Below are positions 7,649-16,548 of a DNA stretch of 51,894 nt, in pieces. The translations under genes were made by a program, and so were the position numbers. Every line of letters begins with the position of its first letter. The stretch's first letter is position 1. The stretch lies in contig NZ_FMUX01000003.1 of assembly GCF_900101345.1 (NCBI RefSeq), positions 1 to 51,894 of the forward strand. Reading direction: 5' to 3'. The DNA is from Desulfoluna spongiiphila. GTDB taxonomy: Bacteria > Desulfobacterota > Desulfobacteria > Desulfobacterales > Desulfolunaceae. Below the pieces are notes generated by a model. The model made no database searches, was not told the origin of the DNA, and saw nothing but the letters and a program-made list of their open reading frames with translations.

Positions 7649-8845
7649 TTATTTTTCAACAATCACATGGTTCAAACTATCATACCTGTAATTGATAATT
7701 TCCCCATTGACCAAAAGTTGAGCCGCCGTTTCAATGACATGTAATGGGACGACAAACCACTCACGCGGTGCATATCTCCTTCCTTCACCATCAAAAACAT
7801 CCAGATTCAAACACGCTTCGGCAAAAAATGTGTGTAACAACAATTCCATTTTTTGAGGATTTAAATTGTATGTCTGAAACTCAGTGACTATTGCCACATC
7901 AGCCATCAGATAAGTTGGCTCTTTTGCTGCATTCTTGATACGGTTCTCGACAGGCTGACTTGAAAAACCTATTTTGTAGAGGTTTTCGACCCCCCTAATT
8001 TGTGGATCATCACTTAAAGATTTGAGAACATAAATATACCCGGTTGCATCATCGCTCTCATTCACCTGGTCTATTTCGGTGAAAAGATCACTATAGGGGT
8101 CAACCACTCTCCGGCCATTTTCATCTTTATAAAGTTCTGTAGCCAAAGAGCGAAGCAACATGTTGGACTCGGTGCCATTCTCAAAAATACATCTCAATCG
8201 GGCATTGGTTTTGCCCCGCTTCATCTCTCTTCTTCCAACCTCAGAAACATACACCATCACACCATTCAGAATAAAAAAAAGACCTGGCGTGATTTGCTGC
8301 TCACCGGTGAACTTCCGAAACTCTTTTTTCCCTGATTTTAAATCCCCATGGCACTGTTTGAAAAGCGACTCAAAGTCAGCAAAATCTTTGCATCGTTTCC
8401 GCCTGGCAATCTTATCTGGCATCTCAATGGTTTCAGGCACATTTCGAAGGTTAAAGATATCTGAATCATCGACCCCGACCGTATCATCACCACCTAACAA
8501 ACCGAGTGCATCATCACCCAGCACATCATCTATTGTTTTTATCTCTTTCTCAGCCTTTGCAATGACACTACTTAACAAACCAAAGGTATCAAGTGATTTA
8601 AGAGAGATGGCCTTCTCTGGGGATTCTCGTAGTCCTTTTAAGCGGCTATAAAGGCTACGCTCTCGGATATCTCGGCTCGCTTCTGGTTCACAGCCATGTT
8701 CACGTATAAAATCGTTAATTTCTTCAAATGAGGAAATCAATCGTTCATCAGCTGTTATTGCAGAAGATACTTTAGGCTTTATCTGCAATATCCCCAGAGG
8801 ATCACCTTGTAAAATAGCATCCATCTCTTTTTCAAAATCAATCAT
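7649..8845 (-). CDS. GIY-YIG (T5orf172-like) nuclease of a restriction-like operon
   Basis: A 398-residue protein with a C-terminal GIY-YIG domain: GYIYVLKS (269-276) and YKIGFSS (290-296), then an Arg around 302 and a Glu around 334 (QKMELLLHTFF) as the expected catalytic residues. The arrangement is that of the T5orf172 group, which also includes Meiothermus/phage nucleases. Residues 1-265 are unassigned, acidic in the middle, and may contact the partner subunits. It is the last gene of a tight three-gene operon: its ATG overlaps the helicase stop (TAATG). I infer that it is the DNA-cutting subunit, because the methyltransferase partner seems to lack its own nuclease motif. Confidence 0.8.
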   Translation of the reverse strand: MIDFEKEMDAILQGDPLGILQIKPKVSSAITADERLISSFEEINDFIREHGCEPEASRDIRERSLYSRLKGLRESPEKAISLKSLDTFGLLSSVIAKAEKEIKTIDDVLGDDALGLLGGDDTVGVDDSDIFNLRNVPETIEMPDKIARRKRCKDFADFESLFKQCHGDLKSGKKEFRKFTGEQQITPGLFFILNGVMVYVSEVGRREMKRGKTNARLRCIFENGTESNMLLRSLATELYKDENGRRVVDPYSDLFTEIDQVNESDDATGYIYVLKSLSDDPQIRGVENLYKIGFSSQPVENRIKNAAKEPTYLMADVAIVTEFQTYNLNPQKMELLLHTFFAEACLNLDVFDGEGRRYAPREWFVVPLHVIETAAQLLVNGEIINYRYDSLNHVIVEK

Positions 8846-10782
8846 TAACTTTTTCCACTTGCCTGCTGCCTTTTTTTATGTTTCAGGTAGACCACTGCTT
8901 CGGCCATCCTTTTTTCAAGAGGATCTGTTGAATGGATGTTTGGTTCCCTTCCTTTTTGTTTCATAAAAGGCCCAATTTTATCACGATAAAGAATGACAGC
9001 CTCTTCATCTGTCATTTCGATACGGTTCGCATTAATCGTTTCCTGTATAACTTTAAGAAGGCTTGATGTAACAGACTTTGAAAGAATTTCAAAAGCTTTT
9101 TGGAAAGGGTTAATGCTATCAATTAAATCGATATGAAGCTCTTCGATGTTGACAAATTTTCCGGCCATCCGGACAAACCGCCGATTACCAACCTCCTTAA
9201 CCTCTCCTGTTTTTATTGCCGAATCCACAACAACGTGCTGACGAACCTCTTCGACTTCTTCAGCATTGAGTTCAGGGTACTTGGTCTGTATCAGTTTCGG
9301 GATCAAAACCTTGTTGATTACTTCGGGATCAATGAATTCACCTGGCAATGCTTGAAGCAGTGTCGGATCCTGTAAAATAGCTGCTTTCAGATCGTTTAAA
9401 TCGGAAGCAACAATCTCTTTGACCCGTTTAGAACTAGGCTCCTTGAATCCTCTGATTTTTATAGTGCCCTCATCGCCTTTATCCCCATCGAACCGTTTTG
9501 TTTTGAACTTAAAATTTGGTGCAAGCACCTGCTCCATCAACAATGAAGCTGTAATGGCTTTCAGCATGTTATTTACTGAAACCTTTACCTGTCCATCAGC
9601 TGCATCGGGTTGGGCTATGAGATTTGTAAACTGGGCATGAGTTTTATTACTACTATCCCTTGTGGCCCGACCGATAATCTGGATGATCTCAGTTAACGAA
9701 CCACGATATCCGATTGCCAATGCATGCTCACAAAAAGGCCAATCAAACCCTTCTTTTGCCATCCCCAAAGCAATAATCAGGTCCAAATCATCAACGTTTT
9801 CAATTTGACGCAAATACGCGACAATTTTATCTCGATCTTTAGGGTTATCATTAACCAAATCTGCAATCTTAATCATTTTGTCGTCGGAATGTCGCTTTAC
9901 AAAAATCACTCCAGTATCAGGGTCTTGGTGGGAAACATTGCCAATCACATCAAGGATTGTGTCCACTTCATTATATTTATCTTTGGTTGACTCTGCGGCG
10001 TTAACATTTGGTATATACAAAATGGTTTTCTTATCGTTATCAAGGACCTCTTTAATTGCGCTTAAATACCGCCCTTGGTAAAAATGGTAACCAATTCCAA
10101 GTGTTTTTAAATAACTATAGCCATTAAGTTGTTCATAGTAGTTGTAGGTAACCTTCGAAAATCTCGCTTCATCCTCGGGCGTCAGAACTGGGACACTATC
10201 CCCTCGAAAATACGAACCCGTCATTGCAATGATATGAGCCGTGGTATTATTCATGATTGAACGCATCACTTCACCCAGCCGGTTATCCACATCTGCAGAA
10301 ACATGATGAAACTCATCAATTGCCAAAAGTGTGTCATCAAAAACCGTTTCATCCACGGCCTCAAAGGCAAACCGAAGGGTTGCATGGGTGCAAATTAAAA
10401 TCGTCTCATTGGAATCATCAATAAATTTTTTAAAGGCCCCAACCTTGCTCGCCTCACCACCTGGTGTGCAGAGGTTGTTGTCAGAATTAAATTCCCAATC
10501 GGCAAAAAAACCATGTAAGGTAAGATTCGTGCGCCCAAAAGATCCACCAATTGAACGTTCAGGTACTGCGACAATGATTTTCGTCAGCCCCTGATTGTAG
10601 AGTTTGTCCAACCCCAAAAACATCAGAGCACGGGATTTACCCGATGCAGGAGGTGCTTTGAGTAGAAGGTATTGTGCATTTCTCGATGCAAAGGCACGCT
10701 CCTGCATCTCACGCATTCCCAAATGATTTGTAGAAAGACTCTGGCCCGTCTGAGCATAATTAACATCAACAAGATTCGGCAT
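8845..10782 (-). CDS. SF2 DEAD/DEAH-type helicase, restriction-like operon
   Basis: A 645-residue superfamily 2 ATPase. Walker A is APPASGKS (43-50), motif II is DEFH (156-159), motif III is MTGSY, and the second RecA-like domain ends in QIIGRATRDS (motif VI) preceded by GMAKEGFDWPF. The remaining 200 residues are helical and of no recognised fold. The motif set resembles Type I/III restriction translocases rather than RecQ or DEAD RNA helicases. GGGAG is seven bases upstream of the ATG, 18 bases after the methyltransferase gene. It likely moves DNA for the methyltransferase/nuclease complex. Confidence 0.88.
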   Translation of the reverse strand: MPNLVDVNYAQTGQSLSTNHLGMREMQERAFASRNAQYLLLKAPPASGKSRALMFLGLDKLYNQGLTKIIVAVPERSIGGSFGRTNLTLHGFFADWEFNSDNNLCTPGGEASKVGAFKKFIDDSNETILICTHATLRFAFEAVDETVFDDTLLAIDEFHHVSADVDNRLGEVMRSIMNNTTAHIIAMTGSYFRGDSVPVLTPEDEARFSKVTYNYYEQLNGYSYLKTLGIGYHFYQGRYLSAIKEVLDNDKKTILYIPNVNAAESTKDKYNEVDTILDVIGNVSHQDPDTGVIFVKRHSDDKMIKIADLVNDNPKDRDKIVAYLRQIENVDDLDLIIALGMAKEGFDWPFCEHALAIGYRGSLTEIIQIIGRATRDSSNKTHAQFTNLIAQPDAADGQVKVSVNNMLKAITASLLMEQVLAPNFKFKTKRFDGDKGDEGTIKIRGFKEPSSKRVKEIVASDLNDLKAAILQDPTLLQALPGEFIDPEVINKVLIPKLIQTKYPELNAEEVEEVRQHVVVDSAIKTGEVKEVGNRRFVRMAGKFVNIEELHIDLIDSINPFQKAFEILSKSVTSSLLKVIQETINANRIEMTDEEAVILYRDKIGPFMKQKGREPNIHSTDPLEKRMAEAVVYLKHKKRQQASGKS

Positions 10783-10800
10783 TACGGAGCTCCCTATGAT

Positions 10801-13440
10801 TTATTCGGAATCTGTCATTTTCTGATAAAGACTAAAAAGGTACTCCAAACGTTCATCGTCACTGTTAAAGGGACGTGCCCGATAGCACTTCTCTACAGCA
10901 AGGTCCATTTCATGATGAGCTTGTCGTAAACCATCGGGCATTTTGTCAGGATCATAAAGCTCAGCCATAGTTTTTTCAGTATATAATTCACGTTCATCTA
11001 AAACTTTAAACGCATGATCTTCGAGAATACCTCTTTGCTTCTCTGTGATAGCTGGAAAGGGAAACGTATTGTAGCAGAGAGCTGAGGTATATCGGTAATC
11101 AGTTTTAAGGCGGCCAGCAACAACACGAACCCAATTCATATGAATACGGGAAGATAAAATGGCAAAAAGGTAGGGCTCAGGATCATGAACAACACTCGCA
11201 GAGTTACTAACAACTATATCTATATCTATATAACTAATTGGTATATATGAACGTCTTTCCGAAGAGACAGTAGGTATAATTAATTGACTTTTCTTTGGTC
11301 TATTTATCCAGGCAAAGCGGTGAGGTGTATTAATACAATTCTGCCCACGAGTGCCACCTGTTTGACGACAATACCGAACTTTGTCTATCCTCTCCTTGAT
11401 ATCTGAAATACTCAACGCCAAAGATAAGTCTACGTCTTCTATCCATAGACACCATTTTAAATTTCCTTTAATGAAGTCACTAGACCCCATCAATTGTCTT
11501 ACCAACTGTTTCGATTCAGGGTACTTTTTTATTAAATTATTTTTTTCTTGGTCGTTCAGCACTAAATTGCCGCCATCCAAAGCACCACTACCATCCGATA
11601 TTTTAGGAAAGTCAGAAATCGGCGTTTTTCTTTTCTTTACAAAAATTTGTTCGCCATCAATTAAATAAGCATTAATTTGTTTAACTTGTTTTTTTACGGC
11701 CCCATCAAATATAAGCTTTATTCCCTCGGTTGGTTTTCTAAGGCCTATAATTACGCATATAACACCGGCATTATTCTTTGCGTTATTTGACCATTTAAAT
11801 GATAAATAAGTAAAAAATATTTCAATTTTCAAATCAAATAGATTTGGCCAAAGAATCTCGACCTGTTCTCCCTGATTAATTGAATTCGTTGACACAAAAG
11901 ATAATTTTGCACTTTTATTTTGGATATATCTCGCGCCAAGCATAAACCAACAGGCAATATAATCGAGCTTTTTGTAATTTTTTATTCCATCAAAAACCAT
12001 CGCCATATCGGACTTCTGGGATGCATTTTGCATTTTAAATCCCACGTATGGAGGATTTCCTAAAACATATGTTTCGGAATTATCATCCACTGGGCATACA
12101 TCTTCCCAGTCCAGCCGAGTTGCATTACCACAAACAATATTACCTCCATCATGTAACGGAAGTGTTGGCCGAGCTTCACCAAACACATCCTTAAACGCAA
12201 GGTTCATTTGGTGCTCAGCAAGCCATAGTGAGAGCTTCGCAGTTTCATGGGCGAAGTCATCTAGTTCAATCCCGTAAAATTGGGATGGCCTGATATTACC
12301 TTCAAACCGAAATAATAGTTGTTTTTCTTCTAATCGTTTAAATATTTCAATCTCTAGCTTACAAAGCTCTTTATAAGCGATAATCAAAAAATTGCCTGAA
12401 CCACACGCAGGATCAAAAATACGCAAATTGTAGAGGCGGTCCAAAATGGATTCCAGCTTTTTCTTACTGGTTCCTGCTTTCTCCAATGCATCGTAAAGAT
12501 CATTAAGAAATAACGGTTCAATGACTTTCATGACATTCGACACCGATGTGTAGTGCATCCCAAGCCCCCCTCGCTGATCACTATGCACAACGGCTTGAAT
12601 CATGGAACCGAAAATATCAGGGTTGATGTCTTTCCAATTTAACGCACCGCACTCAATAATAATACGCCTCGATTTTACGCTAAGCTTTGGTACGAGATAC
12701 TCACCAGCGAAAAGCCCACCATTAACATATGGAAACGCTGCCAAAAAGTGAGGGTAGCCTTTTCGATCGGAAACACTTAGCACCTTAAATAATTTTTGAA
12801 GATAATCCTGTAAGTCACTACCATCTTCTGAAGTATGAGAGGCCACAGCATTTATGAACTGACCATCCTCGAAAATACCAGTGTCTTCCGCAAAAAAACA
12901 AAACAGCAAACGAGAAAGAAAAATATTTAACGCATGTCTGTCATTTTCGTACTCTGTGGGGTTATCCTCTAAAATCACATCATAGAGTCGCCCCATTCGT
13001 TCAGCGGCTTTTATGTCTGCCGGGTTTTCACTTTGGACCTGTGCCTTTTCCATTCCTGCCCACGGAAGAAAAAAATCACAATGTTTTACAAGGTCAATTA
13101 TCGGAATATCAAGTGTATCGTCAGTTTTGGTATCTAAAGCCAGCAACGTCTTGAAATTTGTTACGACTATAAAACGAGGTGTATGCCTGAGAATTGAAGA
13201 ATCACTTCTTAACTCATAGATAAGTCCGTGAAGGTCTTTGTCGATTTCTTTTTTGAAAAAAATATTTTTTTTCCAGAGTATTTCACCGGATGTCTTTGAA
13301 AGATTATAACTACCCTTCTTTAGACGGGTAATGGATGCTTTCGGCAGTCCGTATACCCGTAGAAGATCATAAATAAATGTTGTTTCATCAAGATTCGTTA
13401 CAAGGGAAAAAATATCAGCTTCTAATTTTTCAAAATTCAT
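10801..13440 (-). CDS. MmeI/Type IIL-like adenine-specific DNA methyltransferase, restriction-like operon
   Basis: An 879-residue protein in the MmeI/Type IIG-IIL layout: N-terminal domain (1-130), helical spacer (about 160-335), N6-adenine methyltransferase with motif I DPACGSGNF (343-351) and motif IV NPPY (462-465), then a target-recognition part and a C-terminal helical domain. The region where MmeI relatives carry D...ExK (about 52-64 here, GEILWKKNIFFKKE) has no clear catalytic triad, so it may be cleavage-deficient. First gene of an operon with the helicase and GIY-YIG nuclease. The DNA is distinctly AT-rich compared with terminase and portal genes, indicating recent acquisition. It probably gives both modification and sequence recognition. 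Confidence 0.85.
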   Translation of the reverse strand: MNFEKLEADIFSLVTNLDETTFIYDLLRVYGLPKASITRLKKGSYNLSKTSGEILWKKNIFFKKEIDKDLHGLIYELRSDSSILRHTPRFIVVTNFKTLLALDTKTDDTLDIPIIDLVKHCDFFLPWAGMEKAQVQSENPADIKAAERMGRLYDVILEDNPTEYENDRHALNIFLSRLLFCFFAEDTGIFEDGQFINAVASHTSEDGSDLQDYLQKLFKVLSVSDRKGYPHFLAAFPYVNGGLFAGEYLVPKLSVKSRRIIIECGALNWKDINPDIFGSMIQAVVHSDQRGGLGMHYTSVSNVMKVIEPLFLNDLYDALEKAGTSKKKLESILDRLYNLRIFDPACGSGNFLIIAYKELCKLEIEIFKRLEEKQLLFRFEGNIRPSQFYGIELDDFAHETAKLSLWLAEHQMNLAFKDVFGEARPTLPLHDGGNIVCGNATRLDWEDVCPVDDNSETYVLGNPPYVGFKMQNASQKSDMAMVFDGIKNYKKLDYIACWFMLGARYIQNKSAKLSFVSTNSINQGEQVEILWPNLFDLKIEIFFTYLSFKWSNNAKNNAGVICVIIGLRKPTEGIKLIFDGAVKKQVKQINAYLIDGEQIFVKKRKTPISDFPKISDGSGALDGGNLVLNDQEKNNLIKKYPESKQLVRQLMGSSDFIKGNLKWCLWIEDVDLSLALSISDIKERIDKVRYCRQTGGTRGQNCINTPHRFAWINRPKKSQLIIPTVSSERRSYIPISYIDIDIVVSNSASVVHDPEPYLFAILSSRIHMNWVRVVAGRLKTDYRYTSALCYNTFPFPAITEKQRGILEDHAFKVLDERELYTEKTMAELYDPDKMPDGLRQAHHEMDLAVEKCYRARPFNSDDERLEYLFSLYQKMTDSE

Positions 13441-13654
13441 AGATCGGCTATGCCTTATCCAATAAATATTTTTGATTTTTTTACGAAAACATAATAAGTC
13501 AGACTTACCAAGCCCTCATCGGTAAGGGCAGCTGGTTTCATTTTACACCAGTGTTTGATAGCCCTAATTTGTGATAATTGCAATGCCTTCGAATGGCCAT
13601 AACCTCTGGAGGAACAAGCTGTTATTTAAAAAATGTCTACGTGTAGACATCCCT
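13441..13654. other. Junction between cargo operon and phage late genes
   Basis: A stretch without a credible gene between the first cargo gene and the HTH gene. It holds the second parS-like palindrome and must contain the promoter or read-through leader of the restriction-like operon; I cannot pick out a convincing sigma70 box. Base composition shifts from GC-rich to AT-rich across it, so it probably contains the right edge of the cargo insertion. Confidence 0.5.
13633..13650. promoter_or_regulatory. parS-like 18-bp palindrome, copy 2
   Basis: ATGTCTACGTGTAGACAT, the same 18-mer as at 1530 and 27272 except for one central base (GT instead of GC), leaving both 8-base arms perfect. Intergenic, at the cargo/late-gene junction. 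Inferred second ParB site. Confidence 0.65.
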
Positions 13655-13849
13655 CTAAACCCCCACCCCAGCCTCCTCCTTCCGCCTCTCCACAAACGCC
13701 TCCACACTTCCCTCAATCACCCGCAGCCCCCTTCGATTCCCCGTATAGTAACCCTCGATCTCACCAACCTCCAATAGCTTGTAGACGTGAGATCGTGAGC
13801 AGGGGATCATCTCAGCCGCTTCCATTACATTCACCGTTCGTTCAATCAT
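13655..13849 (-). CDS. Small HTH (excisionase/MerR-like, HTH_17) DNA-binding protein
   Basis: A 64-residue protein that is almost entirely a winged helix-turn-helix of the excisionase type: NVMEAAEMIPCSRSHVYKLL followed by a wing with NRRGLRV and IEGSVEAFV. GAGG eight bases upstream of its ATG overlaps the terminase stop codon, so it is translated from the late transcript. Such proteins act as excisionases, small-terminase-like DNA binders or regulators. Here it sits between terL and the cargo and could act as a packaging cofactor or as a regulator of the cargo. Confidence 0.75.
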   Translation of the reverse strand: MIERTVNVMEAAEMIPCSRSHVYKLLEVGEIEGYYTGNRRGLRVIEGSVEAFVERRKEEAGVGV

Positions 13850-13855
13850 TTTACA

Positions 13856-15784
13856 CTACCTCTTGTTGTACCAACTGGGCCGGTTTCGATTTCCTGTGAT
13901 TCTTTGTCGGACGTCCTGGGCCTCTTGTTTTGGGGCCGGTTTTGGTTTGGGGGCGGCTTTTTTCTTTTCTTCGACCTTTGATAGGAACCGGATGCTCGGC
14001 ATCCAGGACGAATCGGCGCAAGCTGCCGCGTACACCTCGCAGTCCAGTAAATGGTTCGCTCGTCCGCCGATCTGTTGCCAGCTCACCTTTCTGGTCTTCT
14101 TGTCCCGGCGCTTCTCTTCAGCGAGGAACTGCTTAGCGTAGTTTACGTCTGTCTCGGAATGCAGGTAGAATCTTTGCTTGTCGGCTTTTCGTCCTGTTTT
14201 AGGATCGGCTTCTTTATTGCCAAGGCGGACGTGTAGCAGCTCCTTCAGATTCTGTGTGTCCAAGAATCTAAGCTCCAGGCCTCCTGGGATGGGCTTGCTG
14301 CTTCGAGGCAGCTTGTCCATGACCTTCATATGCACATTTTGAAGTTGCCCTTTTGATGAGCCCTTGATCCCAAAAATCACGCCCCGGCTGTTGTCCCTCA
14401 GCCATTCGTAGGCCTCTTCCGTTCGGGACCAAGTATCATCGCTGTTTATGCCGCCACCGGTATCGAGGGCAGCCCGAAAGATCCCCATGGTCTCTTGCGA
14501 GTCTTGAACTGGATACCGTGTGTTAAAGACAAGATCTTCAACGGCATCCCAATCGGAGAGGGTCCCGTACTGGATGAGCCAACTGGTGAGGTCCTTGTCC
14601 CAGGCCCTGACCACAAAATAAAAGTTGCTCTTCTGCATGTCGATGCCGCAGGTGAGTGCTATGGCTTCTTTGGGCACGAGGCCAGGTGGGATGTCTGTCT
14701 TATGGGAAAGCAATTCATCTTCATCGGCAGTGGACATAATCGGCTTATGGGAAACGGCCTTGTACTGGGTGTCGAAGGCCATCATTTTACGCGGTTCCTT
14801 AAGCCCTTTGAGGAAGGCAGCAGCCACTTCGGAAAAACTCACAAAGGGTGAGTACCAGGAGGGGAGGTGGTAGCCCACGGAGACAGCCCGGGGTATCTCT
14901 TTTTCCGGCACCCATCGCCCGTTTTTGACAGCCCGGTCCCGATCGGTGTCGTCCCAATCCATGCCGCACTTTGTGCAGGTGTACCGGGCCGACTTCTTCC
15001 TGACGACGGTTCGCGGATCCGCTTGGGAGCCCTTGGGCCAGTGAATGCTTCCGAATTCCATCTTTTGGAAGGTCCCGCAAATAGGGCAAAGGGCCTCGTA
15101 AAAATACCAGAGCTCCACTTCCTCCTTCATGAGCCTGTCGAACCCATCGTCATGGTCAGCAGGGGTAGAGAAGTAGAGGATCTTCTTGGTAAAGGGGTAG
15201 ACGTTGGTCCTCACCTCGCCCAGGCTAAACGGATCCGCTTCTTTGCCGGAGAACTCCGGGTACTTTCCCGGCTCATCAAAGAAGAGATACCGGATGGACT
15301 CTGAGGCCAGCACGGCAGGAGAGGTGGCCCAGGCCATGAGGATGTCCATGCCGTTGGTAAAGCTGATGGAGTAGGTCGAAACATCGTCCGCCTTTTTGCT
15401 CAAAAGATCCGCTGTTCTCGGAGAGGCCTTTAGGGAGGGGATGATCTGCCGCCGGTTGATCTTCTTGACGGACTTTTCATCGGGCATCACATACATGGCC
15501 GGGCCGGGGTCCTGGTCCACCGCATACTCCATGCAGTTGATCGCCACTTGGGTTTTTCCCGTCTGCGGGGCAAAGCACAAAAAGATTTTCTGCACCCAGG
15601 GCCTGTTCCAGGCGTCCATGGGCTCCACCAGGTAAGGGGTGAGCTCATTGGTCCACTGCCCTGGTGCCGACCCCTTGGTTACCCGCCGGTATTTTTCTGC
15701 CCACTGAGAAACGGTGAGCTTCTCTTTGGCCTTGAAGATCTGGCGCTCCCCTTCGGTAAATGTGATTGTGTCCATCGTTGTCAT
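13856..15784 (-). CDS. Terminase large subunit, GpA family
   Basis: A 642-residue lambda gpA-type terminase. The N-terminal ATPase has a P-loop-like APQTGKT and Walker B YLFFDEPG. A small Cys pair segment (CPICG ... YTCTKCG) forms the usual zinc knuckle. The nuclease domain begins at LTCGIDMQK with the first metal-binding Asp and continues through DTGGGINSDD. It cuts concatemeric DNA and pumps it through the portal. The ATG overlaps the small-subunit stop and has GAGG upstream. Order terS-terL is that of lambda Nu1-A. Confidence 0.95.
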   Translation of the reverse strand: MTTMDTITFTEGERQIFKAKEKLTVSQWAEKYRRVTKGSAPGQWTNELTPYLVEPMDAWNRPWVQKIFLCFAPQTGKTQVAINCMEYAVDQDPGPAMYVMPDEKSVKKINRRQIIPSLKASPRTADLLSKKADDVSTYSISFTNGMDILMAWATSPAVLASESIRYLFFDEPGKYPEFSGKEADPFSLGEVRTNVYPFTKKILYFSTPADHDDGFDRLMKEEVELWYFYEALCPICGTFQKMEFGSIHWPKGSQADPRTVVRKKSARYTCTKCGMDWDDTDRDRAVKNGRWVPEKEIPRAVSVGYHLPSWYSPFVSFSEVAAAFLKGLKEPRKMMAFDTQYKAVSHKPIMSTADEDELLSHKTDIPPGLVPKEAIALTCGIDMQKSNFYFVVRAWDKDLTSWLIQYGTLSDWDAVEDLVFNTRYPVQDSQETMGIFRAALDTGGGINSDDTWSRTEEAYEWLRDNSRGVIFGIKGSSKGQLQNVHMKVMDKLPRSSKPIPGGLELRFLDTQNLKELLHVRLGNKEADPKTGRKADKQRFYLHSETDVNYAKQFLAEEKRRDKKTRKVSWQQIGGRANHLLDCEVYAAACADSSWMPSIRFLSKVEEKKKAAPKPKPAPKQEAQDVRQRITGNRNRPSWYNKR

Positions 15785-16548
15785 GCCTCGTCCTCCTCAA
15801 TCTCTTGAACATCCTCCTTCATCTCAACCCGTGGAACCTGCCATTTCTTCGGCTCTGAATACCGCCCGAAGAAATCCTCCGCCTGATCAAGGCAATAATC
15901 CACCAAATCTGAGGTTTTGTCCGTACAGCCATCCATCCGCTTAACCATCTCTCCTGCCTTAGATCTGAAAAAAGTTTCCAGGTCGTTTCGGAAGATGGAG
16001 GCCCGTGCGGCCAGCTCCCCGTTGAACAGATCCCGGTCGATGTACTGGCCGGACTCCACCAGGGTCTTCATCTCCCAGTGCTTGGCCTGGGCTTTTGCCT
16101 TTCTGGTTTCAGCTTCCAGCTTTTCTTTCTGGAGCTGGCCCGCCTCTTCGGCCGGGCTGGTGCCGTCCTGTCTTTTCAGGTGAAGGGCTGCGTATTTTTC
16201 CACGTCCTTGATGTGGAATACCCCGTCCACCGCTTTTAATTTCCCCTCTTTCAAATGCCCGTAGACACTTGATTTTGAAACCTTCCAACCCTTGTCGTTC
16301 AGATATTCTGTCACGGCTAACGGGTTTGGTAGTGTTGGAGTAGACATCTCTTCCGGCCCTTTTTTCTGTTGGCCGAGGTCATGCAAAGCTTTGTTGATCT
16401 GGTTTAAGGTACGGACATTTTCGGCGGTGGGCTCCTGCGCCACCCGGAGCTGGGCCTGCTGCTTTGCTTTAAGCAGCACCTTGAAATCCCGGTCGCTCAG
16501 CTCCCCTGCAATGTCGTTGATATCTCGCGTGTCTTTTTGTTCCGTCAA
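15781..16548 (-). CDS. Terminase small subunit (Nu1-like)
   Basis: A 255-residue protein directly upstream of and overlapping terL. Its centre holds a winged-helix segment (AVTEYLNDKGWKVSKSSVYG, then HLKEGKLKAVDGVFHI) of the Nu1/phage DNA-packaging type, followed by a coiled-coil rich in Glu, Lys and Ala (about 135-165) and a C-terminal helix region ending in an acidic tail. It would recognise the packaging site and recruit TerL. Its ATG overlaps the end of the methylase fusion by four bases. Confidence 0.85.
   Translation of the reverse strand: MTEQKDTRDINDIAGELSDRDFKVLLKAKQQAQLRVAQEPTAENVRTLNQINKALHDLGQQKKGPEEMSTPTLPNPLAVTEYLNDKGWKVSKSSVYGHLKEGKLKAVDGVFHIKDVEKYAALHLKRQDGTSPAEEAGQLQKEKLEAETRKAKAQAKHWEMKTLVESGQYIDRDLFNGELAARASIFRNDLETFFRSKAGEMVKRMDGCTDKTSDLVDYCLDQAEDFFGRYSEPKKWQVPRVEMKEDVQEIEEDEA

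Noticed and set aside
10801..13440. BREX PglX or DISARM methylase
   Set aside because: Neither the BREX partners (PglZ, BrxC) nor DrmA/DrmB-like genes are present; the layout is closer to MmeI-type enzymes.
13633..13650. Restriction-site-like or terminator palindrome
   Set aside because: Identity with distant copies and the presence of ParB argue for a protein-binding site; there is no T-run for termination.
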